Below, one piece after another: positions 23,408 through 31,306 of a DNA stretch of 40,313 nt (the first letter of the stretch is position 1; each line of letters begins with the position of its first letter). The stretch lies in contig JAPPNE010000025.1 in the NCBI GenBank assembly GCA_028818775.1, forward strand, positions 1-40,313, given 5' to 3'. The DNA is from Deltaproteobacteria bacterium (GTDB taxonomy: Bacteria; Desulfobacterota; Binatia; UBA9968; JAJDTQ01). Position numbers and translations under genes: made by a program. Below the pieces are notes generated by a model. It saw only the letters and a program-made list of their open reading frames with translations, was not told the DNA's origin and made no database searches.

Positions 23408-24418
23408 TTCGTCAAGAAGCCTCCCCACGATCCTGGCCGACACCGCCATGGCTGCAAGTGCCAAAACCGCGGCGATGCTCCCGGTGGACACGCCCGACAA
23501 TCCGGCCCCTACCGTGCACCCGCCCGCCAGGACCCCGCCCGTCCCCATCAACGCCGCGCCCGCCATGTAGCGGCCGGTCTGGCGCGCCCCTTCCAGGCTG
23601 GTCCAGCGGAACTCGCCCGCGCAAGCCGACGCCGCAATGCTGCCGGCGACCACGCCGGCGGCAAGGCCCGTTCCGAAGCCCGCGGGAACGGCGGTGGCCG
23701 CCATGGTCCAGAACAAGGTGTCGGCCACGGGCCCGGTGAAGCTCAGGGACTGGAGCGGCACGGGGTCGAAGTCGTCCAAGAGAACGAAACCGGTGCCGAC
23801 CCAACCCAGCGGCACCAGCAGGCCGATCACGGCGCCCATCGCCAGGTGGCGCGGCGCGGCGCCGGAACGGAACGCCACGATGGCAGCGGCGAGCACCAGA
23901 CCCCAAGCCCACACTGGGCCGCCAGGCAGGGCCGTCAACGCCACCCTGCCGCCGGGATCCAGGGTCAACCCCGCGAGCGCCGAGCGCAGCGGCGCCAGCA
24001 CCCCCTTCATCATCGCGTAGGCGACCACCGCGAAAACCACCAGTACGAGGGCCGAGCGCAGGTTGCCGGAACCGGTGAGCACCGCGAGCCGGGAGGCGCA
24101 ACCGCCGCTGAGCACCATGCCGGCGCCGAACAAGGCGCCGCCCACGAGGACCGCGACCACCGGAAGGTCCGGGGCCAGGAACCGGTGCGCGTCGAAGGAG
24201 ATCAACCCCGCGACCGACGCCCCTTGGGTGCCGGCAATGGCCACGGCCAGCCCCATGGCCCAGACGCCCAGCGCCGGCAGGCATTCGCTCCATTCTCCCA
24301 CCAGGCTGCGGCGCAGGCAGAAGCGGCTGCGCTGCGCCAGCACGCCGTAGACGGCGCCGAGCGCAAGGCCCAGCACCACCGACGCCTGAAGCGGCGTGAG
24401 AAGCTCGAATCCGTCCAT
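23384..24418 (-). CDS. YeeE/YedE family sulfur-compound transporter (TsuA-like)
   Basis: A 344-residue membrane protein with about nine hydrophobic helices and a repeated half-structure. Conserved cysteine motifs are RSRFCLRRSL near residue 30, SGGCASRLAVLTGSGNLRS (SGGCASR) near 107, and AGGCTVGAGLSG near the end. In TsuA these cysteines bind thiosulfate on its path into the cell. The ATG at 24418 has GAGGAGG upstream. The position next to soxYZ and fccB supports transport of thiosulfate, sulfide or sulfite. It is transcribed toward them, so it is not in the same operon. Related members serve in selenium or sulfur donation. Confidence 0.85.
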   Translation of the reverse strand: MDGFELLTPLQASVVLGLALGAVYGVLAQRSRFCLRRSLVGEWSECLPALGVWAMGLAVAIAGTQGASVAGLISFDAHRFLAPDLPVVAVLVGGALFGAGMVLSGGCASRLAVLTGSGNLRSALVLVVFAVVAYAMMKGVLAPLRSALAGLTLDPGGRVALTALPGGPVWAWGLVLAAAIVAFRSGAAPRHLAMGAVIGLLVPLGWVGTGFVLLDDFDPVPLQSLSFTGPVADTLFWTMAATAVPAGFGTGLAAGVVAGSIAASACAGEFRWTSLEGARQTGRYMAGAALMGTGGVLAGGCTVGAGLSGVSTGSIAAVLALAAMAVSARIVGRLLDEGPARAAS

Positions 24419-24458
24419 GCCCTCCTCTTCCGTTCCGAGTTTCGAGGGTCTACTATGG
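24416..24458 (-). promoter_or_regulatory. Second copy of the shared leader motif, before YeeE/YedE
   Basis: Minus strand CCATAGTAGAC-CCTCGAAAC, then GGAAGAGG and the ATG at 24418. It aligns over about 40 bases with 20429-20472, the differences lying mainly at isolated positions. Together the two copies bracket the soxYZ-cytochrome-fccB-YeeE block. Confidence 0.45.
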
Positions 24459-24537
24459 ACCTGAATCACGGCGCGCGGCAAGCCGGTTCCGGCGGCCGTA
24501 CACGGCGCGCCTCCACCGCCAGAGAAGGGAGAACCCG

Positions 24538-25551
24538 ATGAGCGACAACGTGGTCTCGACTCCGACCCAGGAACGGTGCGTCACCTCCTACGCCGCGCGT
24601 ACCCAGTACAAGCCCGGCGTGGTCCATCCCGGCCACATCAAGGTCAAGGACGCCATCGACATTCATTGCCACGCCCACGCCGGCCAGCAGGACGCTCTGG
24701 ACTTGGTGAAAAAGGCGTCCCGGGCCGAGATGAAGGGGATTCTCTTCAAGTCCATCGTCGGCAAGGCGGGGACGGCGGTCCGCGAGCTGCAGGCCAAGCT
24801 CGACGGCTGGGCCGCCGAAGAGGGCGCAACCCCGGTGGCACTGTTCGCGGGCTTCGTGTGCGGGCGGAACGACGACCCGGTGTCCGCGGAACTCGCCGAG
24901 AAGGCCATCGACGACGGCGTCGTCGCCCTGTGGCTGCCGGTGTTCAACCACGCCAACACCATGCACATCGTGGGCAGCCGGCGGGAGCTCATCGAGCACG
25001 ACATGAACGCCCAGGGGTGGCTTGGTCCCCTGTCCTGGGAGAAGGCCCTGGAGCACGGCCGCTACAACCTTGACGAGTCGGGCGAGCTGAAGCCCGAGAT
25101 CAAGGACATCATCCGCTTGTGCGTGGAGCGGGACGTGGCGCTATTCTTTGGCCACCCCACCCACAAGGAAATCTTCAAGATCGCCGAGGAGGCGCACCGG
25201 GTCGGGCTCCGGCGGCTGGTCATCGACCATCCCTACAGCCCCTTCCTCGACGTGTCCGTGGAGCAGATGAAGGAGTTGGCGCCGCTGGGGGTGCTGTTCA
25301 ACTTCACCTTCGACGAGCTGTCGCCGCTCCTCGGGGTCGATCCCCAGATCATGTACAACACCATCCGCGAGGTGGGCGTCGAGCACTTCGCGCTGTCCAG
25401 TGACGCCGGTGAACCCCTGTTCCCGGACTCCGTGGAAGCCATGCGCCTTATCCGCGGCTACATGGAGGCCTTCGGCATGAACGAGGACGAGCTGTACACG
25501 CTCTGCACCCGCAACCCGGCGCGGATCGTGGGCATGGAGGTCGCCGGCTAG
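24538..25551 (+). CDS. DUF6282 family amidohydrolase-like protein
   Basis: A 337-residue TIM-barrel protein of the amidohydrolase-related DUF6282 type. The metal-binding strand AIDIHCHAHAGQQD contains the HxH pair near residues 41-43. Later strands provide ALFFGHPTHKEIFKIAEEAHRVGLRRLVIDHPYSPF (visible as FFGHPTHKE and VIDHPYS histidines) and LSSDAGEPLFPD with a conserved aspartate. GGGAG precedes the ATG. Reaction unknown; hydrolysis or lactone opening of a small molecule is possible for the superfamily. It is separated from the MNIO operon by 303 bases of hairpin repeats and may be unrelated to it. Confidence 0.78.
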   Translation: MSDNVVSTPTQERCVTSYAARTQYKPGVVHPGHIKVKDAIDIHCHAHAGQQDALDLVKKASRAEMKGILFKSIVGKAGTAVRELQAKLDGWAAEEGATPVALFAGFVCGRNDDPVSAELAEKAIDDGVVALWLPVFNHANTMHIVGSRRELIEHDMNAQGWLGPLSWEKALEHGRYNLDESGELKPEIKDIIRLCVERDVALFFGHPTHKEIFKIAEEAHRVGLRRLVIDHPYSPFLDVSVEQMKELAPLGVLFNFTFDELSPLLGVDPQIMYNTIREVGVEHFALSSDAGEPLFPDSVEAMRLIRGYMEAFGMNEDELYTLCTRNPARIVGMEVAG

Positions 25552-25576
25552 CTGCTGGACCGGACCGACCGGGAAC

Positions 25577-25603
25577 GCAGGGGCGACCATGCGTCGCCCC
25601 TGC
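25577..25603. repeat. Perfect 11-bp hairpin repeat
   Basis: GCAGGGGCGAC pairs perfectly with GTCGCCCCTGC around a CATGC loop, 26 bases after the DUF6282 stop. No T-run follows. It is a dispersed repeat or a weak terminator. Confidence 0.55.
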
Positions 25604-25641
25604 CTCACACCCTCCCTCCAATCCCCTCCCCCCACCCCTGG

Positions 25642-25661
25642 ATTCCCGCTTTCGCGGGAAT
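25642..25661. repeat. ATTCCCGC-TTTC-GCGGGAAT palindrome repeat
   Basis: A perfect 8-bp stem with a 4-nt loop. The extended form, TGGATTCCCGC and GCGGGAATGACG, is a very common intergenic repeat in many environmental bacterial genomes (recognised from memory). Confidence 0.65.
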
Positions 25662-25854
25662 GACGGTTCGGGGGTTCGTGCCGCTTGCGCGGTTTTTCAC
25701 CCTCCGGGGCTAAAGTTCAGCGAACACCTCTCGATTAGTATCCGTGAGGGCGTTGCGCTCCGTGAAACGGCGGCGCGTCGCCCGCGGAGCGCGGCACGTG
25801 CCGGACGCATGGCCGGCGCCGCGCTCATGATCTCATTTCGAGTCGGGAGGTTCC

Positions 25855-26742
25855 ATGAACAGTTCAACTCCATCCGAGTCACCCCTCATCGGCATCGGTT
25901 TCCGTGTTCCCATCGCCAAGTGGACGCTGGCGAACCTGCATCGCTTCGACGTGCTGGAGGTCACGGTGGACCATTACATCAAGGGAGGCGAGTACGTGCG
26001 ACGGGCCATCCGCAATCTGGTGGACCGGGTCCCCCTCGTGCTGCACGGCGTGGGGCTTTCCATCGGCACGGACGCGCCCCTGGACGAGGCCTATCTCGAC
26101 GCGGTGGCCGAGACCATCGAGGACCTGAAGATTCCGTCCTACAGCGAGCACCTCGCATGGACCAAGGTTCCCGGCATCGACCTCGCCAACCTGCTGCCCG
26201 TGCCCAAGACCCGCGCCGCCGCGGACATGCTCATCCCCAAGATCGAACGTGTCCAGTCGCACTTGCCGGTCCCCTTCTCCATCGAGAACATCTCGTACGT
26301 CTTCGACTTCCCGGACGCGGAGATGAGCGACGCCGAATTCTTCAACCTGCTGTTCCGCGAGACGGGCGTGGGAATGCTGCTGGACGTCGAGAACCTGTTC
26401 GTCAACGCCTCGAACCACGCGGTCGACCCGCTGGCCTTTCTCGACCAATTGCCCGAGGGCGTGGTCACCGGGATGCACGCGGCCGGGGGACCTCTCGTCC
26501 ACCGGCCCTACCTCGACGTCCCCTTCCAGGCCGACAACCACAGCCACCCGGTGCCGCAACAGGCACTGGACCTGCTGGAGTACGCCCTCGACCGGCAGCG
26601 ACCCCAAACGGTGATCCTGGAGCGCGACAACGACTACGAGCAGGGTGACGAGCTTCTGGCGGACGTGACGCGCATCCGCCGGCAGGCGGCCAGGGCCGCC
26701 TCTGCAACGGAAGGGAGCGTGACCGATGTACCGGCTTATTGA
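25855..26742 (+). CDS. MNIO (DUF692) multinuclear non-heme iron oxidase
   Basis: A 295-residue TIM-barrel enzyme of the MbnB/BufB family, which modifies cysteines or backbone of ribosomal peptides or acts on free small molecules. Expected metal ligands are all present: His64 (VLHGVGLSIG), Glu98-His99 (YSEHLAW), Glu144 (SIENISY), Asp177 (LLDVENLFVN), His208 (GMHAAGG), the D227-x-H229-x-H231 motif followed by PV, and Glu256 (ILERD). GGGAGG lies five bases before the ATG. It overlaps the partner gene by 17 bases, which implies coupled translation. No precursor peptide gene is visible on either side, so the substrate may be encoded elsewhere or may not be a peptide. Confidence 0.9.
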   Translation: MNSSTPSESPLIGIGFRVPIAKWTLANLHRFDVLEVTVDHYIKGGEYVRRAIRNLVDRVPLVLHGVGLSIGTDAPLDEAYLDAVAETIEDLKIPSYSEHLAWTKVPGIDLANLLPVPKTRAAADMLIPKIERVQSHLPVPFSIENISYVFDFPDAEMSDAEFFNLLFRETGVGMLLDVENLFVNASNHAVDPLAFLDQLPEGVVTGMHAAGGPLVHRPYLDVPFQADNHSHPVPQQALDLLEYALDRQRPQTVILERDNDYEQGDELLADVTRIRRQAARAASATEGSVTDVPAY

Positions 26743-27511
26743 CAGGCAGACCCATCTGCTGCGGCATCTGACCAGCCCAGCCCTCATCTTCGGAACGTCC
26801 GAACTCGATTCCGCGGCCCGGGACCCCGAGCTCCGGGGCATGGACGTGGGACGGCTCCGGTTGGAGGCGGAGTTCTCCTACAACAAGCGCATGACGCGCA
26901 TCCGCCAGACGTTCGAGCGCACCGCCACGCTTCTGGGACATGGGTTCTCGGCCCTCACCCGCGACTATGCCGCAGCGTGCCCGCCGCTGACCTATGAGCG
27001 CTACCCGGACGCCGAACGCTTCTTCGAACGGTTCCTCGCGCCCGGCGTCCACGAACAGCCGCGGCCTCTCTGGACCGCGGACGTAGCCGCCATCGAGCTG
27101 GCACTGGCGCGGGCACGGACCCTGCGCCCCGCGGCCATGGAGACCGAAGCGTTGGCGGCGCGTCCGCAAGCACCCGGATTCTGGTACCGCGCGCATCCAT
27201 GCGCGGGCCTTGTGAGGTGCCGCTACGATGTTCGTGCGCTGTTCGAGCCCGCCCGATCCCGCGAGCCGGTCACGGAACGCACGGTACACATGGTCGTGCT
27301 CGCGACCCGTGGACGGCGGCGTCCCAAGGTCCTGGAGCTGGCGCCGGAGGCCTTCGCGCTCCTGGAAGGCTCCCGCGAATGGCGTCCACTGGAGCCCGCT
27401 GGAGCCCGGACGGACGAGGACGAGGATCGCAGGGACCTGATCAAGCAGCTTGCTGCGCAAGGTCTCGCGCTGGTGAGCGTCGATGATACCCGCGACCCGG
27501 CACAAGCTTGA
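26726..27511 (+). CDS. MNIO partner protein (MbnC/BufC/DUF2063-like)
   Basis: A 261-residue protein overlapping the MNIO gene. The N-terminal half resembles the helical DUF2063 domain of MNIO partners: LEAEFSYNKRMTRIRQTFERTATLLG, then PPLTYERYPDAERFFERFL, then WTADVAAIELALARA. The C-terminal half (about 190-255), including RPKVLELAPEAFALLEGS and DLIKQLAAQGLALV, has the small winged-helix or PqqD-like look of a leader-peptide recognition element. Partners of this kind deliver substrate to the MNIO active site. Similarity is by pattern only and the family call is less certain than for the MNIO. Its end overlaps the ABC exporter start by 29 bases. Confidence 0.65.
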   Translation: MYRLIDRQTHLLRHLTSPALIFGTSELDSAARDPELRGMDVGRLRLEAEFSYNKRMTRIRQTFERTATLLGHGFSALTRDYAAACPPLTYERYPDAERFFERFLAPGVHEQPRPLWTADVAAIELALARARTLRPAAMETEALAARPQAPGFWYRAHPCAGLVRCRYDVRALFEPARSREPVTERTVHMVVLATRGRRRPKVLELAPEAFALLEGSREWRPLEPAGARTDEDEDRRDLIKQLAAQGLALVSVDDTRDPAQA

Positions 27512-29405
27512 GAACCGCGGTCCGGCCGGTGGGCGCGCCCGGCGTGCGGGAGCTCCCGACCGGCCGAATCCGCACGCGGCGAACGCCGGCGACCCGGTAG
27601 AGGTCCCGCCGAAGCCCGTCGAAATGGAAGACGCGGAGTTCTCGCTCGCGTCGGTCGCGAAGCACGTATTTCGCAACAAGGCCGTATTCGGACCGTTGGT
27701 GGCGGCGTCCTTCTTCGTCAACCTCCTGGGCTACATCTACCCCTTCGCTTTCCTGATCATCATCGACAAGGTCCTGTCCAACCGGGGCGCCGCCACCCTC
27801 GACGTCATCATCGTGAGCCTGCTCTTCTTCCTGCTGTTCGAAGCCGTACTGCGCGCGGCGCGCCACCGTGCGCTGCGCGGGGCCGTGCGGGACATGGACC
27901 GTACCCTGCTGTCGCGGCTCGTTCGGCACTCGTTGGAACTTCCGGCCTCCTTCTACCTTCGCAACACCCCGGTGGAGACCCTCTCCCGCATCGAGGAACT
28001 GCAGCAACTGCGCCGGTTTCTCACCAACGCCGTGGTGTTCGTGTTCGTCGACATCCTCTTCGTGCTCGCCTTCCTGGCGCTGATGCTGCATTTCAGCCTG
28101 ACGTTGTCGATGATCATCCTGGCCTCCCTTCCGCTCTACATCGCTCCGGCCTTCGTGGTGATGCCTACGCTACGGCGATGGAGCCGCCAGACCCGCGGCA
28201 GCCGGCGGGAAAGCAACGAGGCGGTGCTCGACACCTTCACCGGCATCGAGACCGTCAAGGGCATGAACGAGGTGAAAGCCCAGGAGGAGTTTCTCGTCGA
28301 CCGGGTGGACGCGGCGGTGGCGTCGGAGGAGGACACGCAAGACCTGCGTGAATCCACGACCCAGTACAACCAGTTCGTGAACCGCTTCGCCACCGCCGGC
28401 CTGCTCTGGTTCGGCGCCTCCATGGTGTTGGACGGCCAGCTCACCCTGGGGCAGCTCGTGGCGGTCAACCTCGTCAACATGCGCTTTTCCCAGCCCATGA
28501 TGCGCCTGTGCCTGTTCGCGTATGACTTCGGCCGGTCACGGGGCCTGGTGAAGGAACTGGGCACCGTGCTGAACGAGGAGACGGAGCACCAGGGGGGCCA
28601 CCTGGTGCGGCTGCCCGCGTTCAACGGGGGCATTCGTTTCGAAGACGTCCGCTTCCGCTATCCGGACACCGACCGGAACGCGCTCGACGGGGTGACCTTC
28701 GAGGTCGCGCCCGGCGAAACCGTGGGCATCGCGGGGCCGTCGGGCTCGGGCAAGAGCACGGTCAGCCGCCTGGTTCAGAGACTCTACCTCGCCAACGAGG
28801 GGCGTGTGCTCCTGGACGGTGTGGACGCGGCCATCATCGACCCGGCCTGGCTGCGCGGCCACATCGGCGCGGTGGAGCAGGACTATCCGATCTTCCGGCG
28901 CAGCATCGCCGACAACATCGCGCTGGGGCCGGGAGAGCGCCAGATGCCGCGTGTGACCGCGGCGGCCAGGGCGGCATGTGCCCACGAGGTCATCACCCGC
29001 CTGCCCAAGGGTTACGCCACCCGCATCGGCGCCCGCGGGAGCCTTCTCTCGGGCGGTGAACGGCAGCGGTTGGCGCTGGCCCGCGCGCTGTTCCATGCGC
29101 GCACGCTGCTCATTCTGGACGAAGCCACCAGCGCGCTGGACAAGCAGGACGAGCTGCGCATCCAGCAGAACCTGCGGGCGCTGGCGGAGGGACGCTCGGT
29201 CATCGTCATCGCTCACCGGTTGTCCGCTCTGCGCCACGTGGACCGGGTCCTCTGTCTGGACCAAGGGAAGATCACCGAGCAGGGAACGCCCGCGGAACTG
29301 GCCCGCGGCAACGGTTACTTCGCCGACATGGTGCGCCGGGAAACGGAGATGGTGCGGGTCCTGGCCGGGCAGGGCTCGGCGGCGGTCGCCGCGCCGGGAG
29401 AATGA
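27483..29405 (+). CDS. HlyB/type I secretion-like ABC exporter without C39 peptidase
   Basis: A 640-residue fused permease-ATPase. Residues 1-50 are a polar extension rather than a C39 protease domain. The membrane domain (about 60-350) matches type I secretion and RTX exporters, with GYIYPFAFLIIIDKVLSNRGAATLDVI (split as IDKVL and ATLDVI). The ATPase domain has Walker A GPSGSGKS (418-425), signature LSGGE (522-526), Walker B LLILDE (542-547) and the H-loop AHRLS. It is a dimeric inner-membrane exporter that would secrete the product of the MNIO step, probably without proteolysis. No HlyD adaptor or TolC gene is nearby. It overlaps the partner gene upstream and the SDR gene downstream. Confidence 0.88.
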   Translation: MIPATRHKLENRGPAGGRARRAGAPDRPNPHAANAGDPVEVPPKPVEMEDAEFSLASVAKHVFRNKAVFGPLVAASFFVNLLGYIYPFAFLIIIDKVLSNRGAATLDVIIVSLLFFLLFEAVLRAARHRALRGAVRDMDRTLLSRLVRHSLELPASFYLRNTPVETLSRIEELQQLRRFLTNAVVFVFVDILFVLAFLALMLHFSLTLSMIILASLPLYIAPAFVVMPTLRRWSRQTRGSRRESNEAVLDTFTGIETVKGMNEVKAQEEFLVDRVDAAVASEEDTQDLRESTTQYNQFVNRFATAGLLWFGASMVLDGQLTLGQLVAVNLVNMRFSQPMMRLCLFAYDFGRSRGLVKELGTVLNEETEHQGGHLVRLPAFNGGIRFEDVRFRYPDTDRNALDGVTFEVAPGETVGIAGPSGSGKSTVSRLVQRLYLANEGRVLLDGVDAAIIDPAWLRGHIGAVEQDYPIFRRSIADNIALGPGERQMPRVTAAARAACAHEVITRLPKGYATRIGARGSLLSGGERQRLALARALFHARTLLILDEATSALDKQDELRIQQNLRALAEGRSVIVIAHRLSALRHVDRVLCLDQGKITEQGTPAELARGNGYFADMVRRETEMVRVLAGQGSAAVAAPGE

Positions 29406-29416
29406 ATGGAGAAGTC

Positions 29417-30241
29417 ATGGACCTGGGCATCAGGGGCCGGAACGCACTGGTCTTCGGAGGATCTCGCGGCATCGGCCGCGCCGTTGCCGGAGTGCTGGCA
29501 TCCGAGGGCGCGAACGTGGCGGTGTGCGCGCGCAAGGAATGGGCGGCGCGACGGGTCGCGGCCGAGGCCACGGAACAAGGCGTCAAGGCATTGGGCTACC
29601 CGCTGGAGGCGTGGGACGAAGCGTCGGCCGGCACTCAAGTGGAGCGGATCGCGCACGACTTCGGCGCCATCGACATCCTGTTCGGCATTGTCCGGCACAC
29701 CTTGCGGGACGATGGACGGGGCAACCCGGGAGCGCCCCGTTGGAGCGCCAGGCTAGACGACGGATTCCTGCGTTTCCGGGCGCTCACGGAGGCCCTGCTT
29801 CCCGGCATGCGCCGCCGCCGTTGGGGGCGCGTCCTGTGGATGGTTCCATGGCCGGAGACCCGTAGCCGCGCCGAGGAGAGTGTCCGCGCCGCCACCGCCG
29901 GCGCGCTCACGGCTTGGCTGCATTGCGTCGCCGCGGAAGCCGCCCAGGACAATGTAACCCTCAACGTCCTGAAGCCACCGCCCTTCTGGCGGCGTCCGGC
30001 GGACACCGGTCGAATGCGGCCCGAGTCGGATCCGGCGCCGGGTGGAGTGGGTGCACCGCTCGCAGGGACGGGTCCCGAGGACAGGCATCTACCTCCGGCG
30101 AGTGAATTCCTCTCGGCCGAGGAGGTGGCCGCGGTGGCGGCCTTCCTCCTCAGCGGCCTTGCGCGGGGCGTGTGCGGCAGGACCCTGGAGATGGGCGCCG
30201 CCACGGCGGTGCGGCGGCGTCCGAACGAGGCCGGGGTGTGA
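29417..30241 (+). CDS. SDR-fold protein lacking the catalytic triad
   Basis: A 274-residue Rossmann-fold protein of the short-chain dehydrogenase type. The cofactor loop GGSRGIGRA (14-22) is intact. The catalytic Ser, Tyr and Lys are missing: the strand usually ending ISS reads LWMVPW, and the YxxxK region reads SVRAATAGALTAW. The NNAG motif is also changed (LFGIVRH). It may bind NAD(P) without redox activity or use another mechanism. ATG 29417 follows GGAG by five bases; an earlier ATG at 29402 overlaps the ABC stop codon as ATGA. Either way it is translationally linked to the MNIO operon and is its last gene. Confidence 0.75.
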   Translation: MDLGIRGRNALVFGGSRGIGRAVAGVLASEGANVAVCARKEWAARRVAAEATEQGVKALGYPLEAWDEASAGTQVERIAHDFGAIDILFGIVRHTLRDDGRGNPGAPRWSARLDDGFLRFRALTEALLPGMRRRRWGRVLWMVPWPETRSRAEESVRAATAGALTAWLHCVAAEAAQDNVTLNVLKPPPFWRRPADTGRMRPESDPAPGGVGAPLAGTGPEDRHLPPASEFLSAEEVAAVAAFLLSGLARGVCGRTLEMGAATAVRRRPNEAGV

Positions 30242-30253
30242 CGGAACGCCGGG

Positions 30254-31114
30254 TCAGTAGCCCTGCTCCAGCACCCAGTTGGCGATCTCCAGCCGGCGCG
30301 CGAACCAGACGTCGGTGAAGCCCTTGGCGTACTTGATGAACTCGTCGATGATCCTGGTGCGGTAGGGCACGCCGGAGACGAACGGATGCAGGTTGAACGC
30401 GAAGAACTTCGGCGCACCCTGCTCGCCCTCCCAGTAGAGGTAGTCGAACTGGTCCTTCATGATCTGGAGCAGGTCCCGGGGCGTGCGCCCGCCGCCGTAG
30501 GTGGAGTAGTCGTTGCACCCCGGCACGTTGTAGGGCACCACGGCGACCTTGCGGCCGCCGGCCTCGACCGTGTACGGGATGTCCGAGTTGAGCGGGTCGG
30601 CCCACCACACGAAGCCGGCCTCCGCCACCAGCTCCAGGGTGTTGTCCGTGGAGGCGTGACCGGGCGACAGATAGCCGGTGGGCGGCGCGCCGAGCACGTT
30701 CTTGAACGCGGCGACGGTGTCCTGGATGGACTTCCGCTCTTCCTCCCGCGTGTACATGAACGCGTACTCGTGCTCGTAGCACTCCGAGGAGAACTCGTGC
30801 CCCTGGGCCTGGAACTCCTTGCACTCGTCGGGGAACTGCTCCACCTTCTTGCCGTTCATGAGGAAGGTGACCTTGAGGTTGTGGCGCTCGAACATGTCCA
30901 TGATGCGCCAGATGCCCACCCGGTCGCCGTACTCGCGCTCGGTGACCGCGGCCATGTTCTGCTTGAAGACGGCGTTCTCCGGGGGCAGCGGATGACTGAC
31001 CCGCTGGAGCGAGCCCCGGGTAGCGTAGTTGTCGGGCCACACCTCCCACGGGATGATGAAAGTGACGCAAATCTTGGCGTTGTCCGGCCACTTGATGGGG
31101 CGCGGTCTGGGCAT
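30254..31114 (-). CDS. Polysaccharide deacetylase/PuuE-like NodB-homology hydrolase
   Basis: A 286-residue protein of the NodB-fold deacetylases closest to the PuuE allantoinase-like branch, which cleaves C-N bonds of small amides. Blocks seen are FIIPWEVWPDN, WRIMDMFERHNLKVTFLMNG, GHEFSSECYEHEYAFM, GYLSPGHASTDNTLELVAEAGF and FFAFNLHPFVSG. In the second motif the first histidine of the usual SHxxxH pair is replaced by glutamate. GAGAGGAG precedes the ATG. It converges on the SDR gene with a 12-base gap and is transcribed alone. Confidence 0.82.
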   Translation of the reverse strand: MPRPRPIKWPDNAKICVTFIIPWEVWPDNYATRGSLQRVSHPLPPENAVFKQNMAAVTEREYGDRVGIWRIMDMFERHNLKVTFLMNGKKVEQFPDECKEFQAQGHEFSSECYEHEYAFMYTREEERKSIQDTVAAFKNVLGAPPTGYLSPGHASTDNTLELVAEAGFVWWADPLNSDIPYTVEAGGRKVAVVPYNVPGCNDYSTYGGGRTPRDLLQIMKDQFDYLYWEGEQGAPKFFAFNLHPFVSGVPYRTRIIDEFIKYAKGFTDVWFARRLEIANWVLEQGY

Positions 31115-31306
31115 GGTGAATTCTCCTCTCGTGTCATGTCGCTGAAGTTCCGTGCGCGGAGCTGCGAAGCAAACGCGGCTCCCAATATAGCCAGCAGGGA
31201 TTCGTCGGGCAAACTACCGTGAAGACCTTGGAGTTTATCTACATCTGTTCAAAAACTGTTGATTTTCATGGCAACAGCGGCCAAAGTCACCGCAAGGAGA
31301 ACGATC

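Larger units (their letters stand above)
25552..25854. other. Gene-free region with three stem-loops before the MNIO operon
   Basis: This 303-base gap contains no credible gene. It holds a perfect 11-bp hairpin (25577-25587 with 25593-25603), a perfect ATTCCCGC/GCGGGAAT palindrome (25642-25661), and an 8-bp stem GCGCTCCG/CGGAGCGC with a 22-nt loop (25755-25792). The first two look like dispersed repeats or a terminator for the DUF6282 gene. The third, about 60 bases before the MNIO start, could be part of its leader RNA. Short reading frames of 17 to 28 codons are present but none is Cys-rich or preceded by a ribosome binding site, so no RiPP precursor is supported. I see no convincing -35/-10 pair. 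Confidence 0.6.

Noticed and set aside
25590..25664. 24-codon frame MRRPCLTPSL... as a RiPP precursor for the MNIO
   Set aside because: It lies within two hairpin repeats, has one Cys, lacks a ribosome binding site and stops inside the ATTCCCGC palindrome.
25697..25882. Minus-strand 61-codon frame upstream of the MNIO as a precursor
   Set aside because: It overlaps the MNIO start in antisense, is Arg/Ala-rich as expected for a shadow frame, and has no ribosome binding site.
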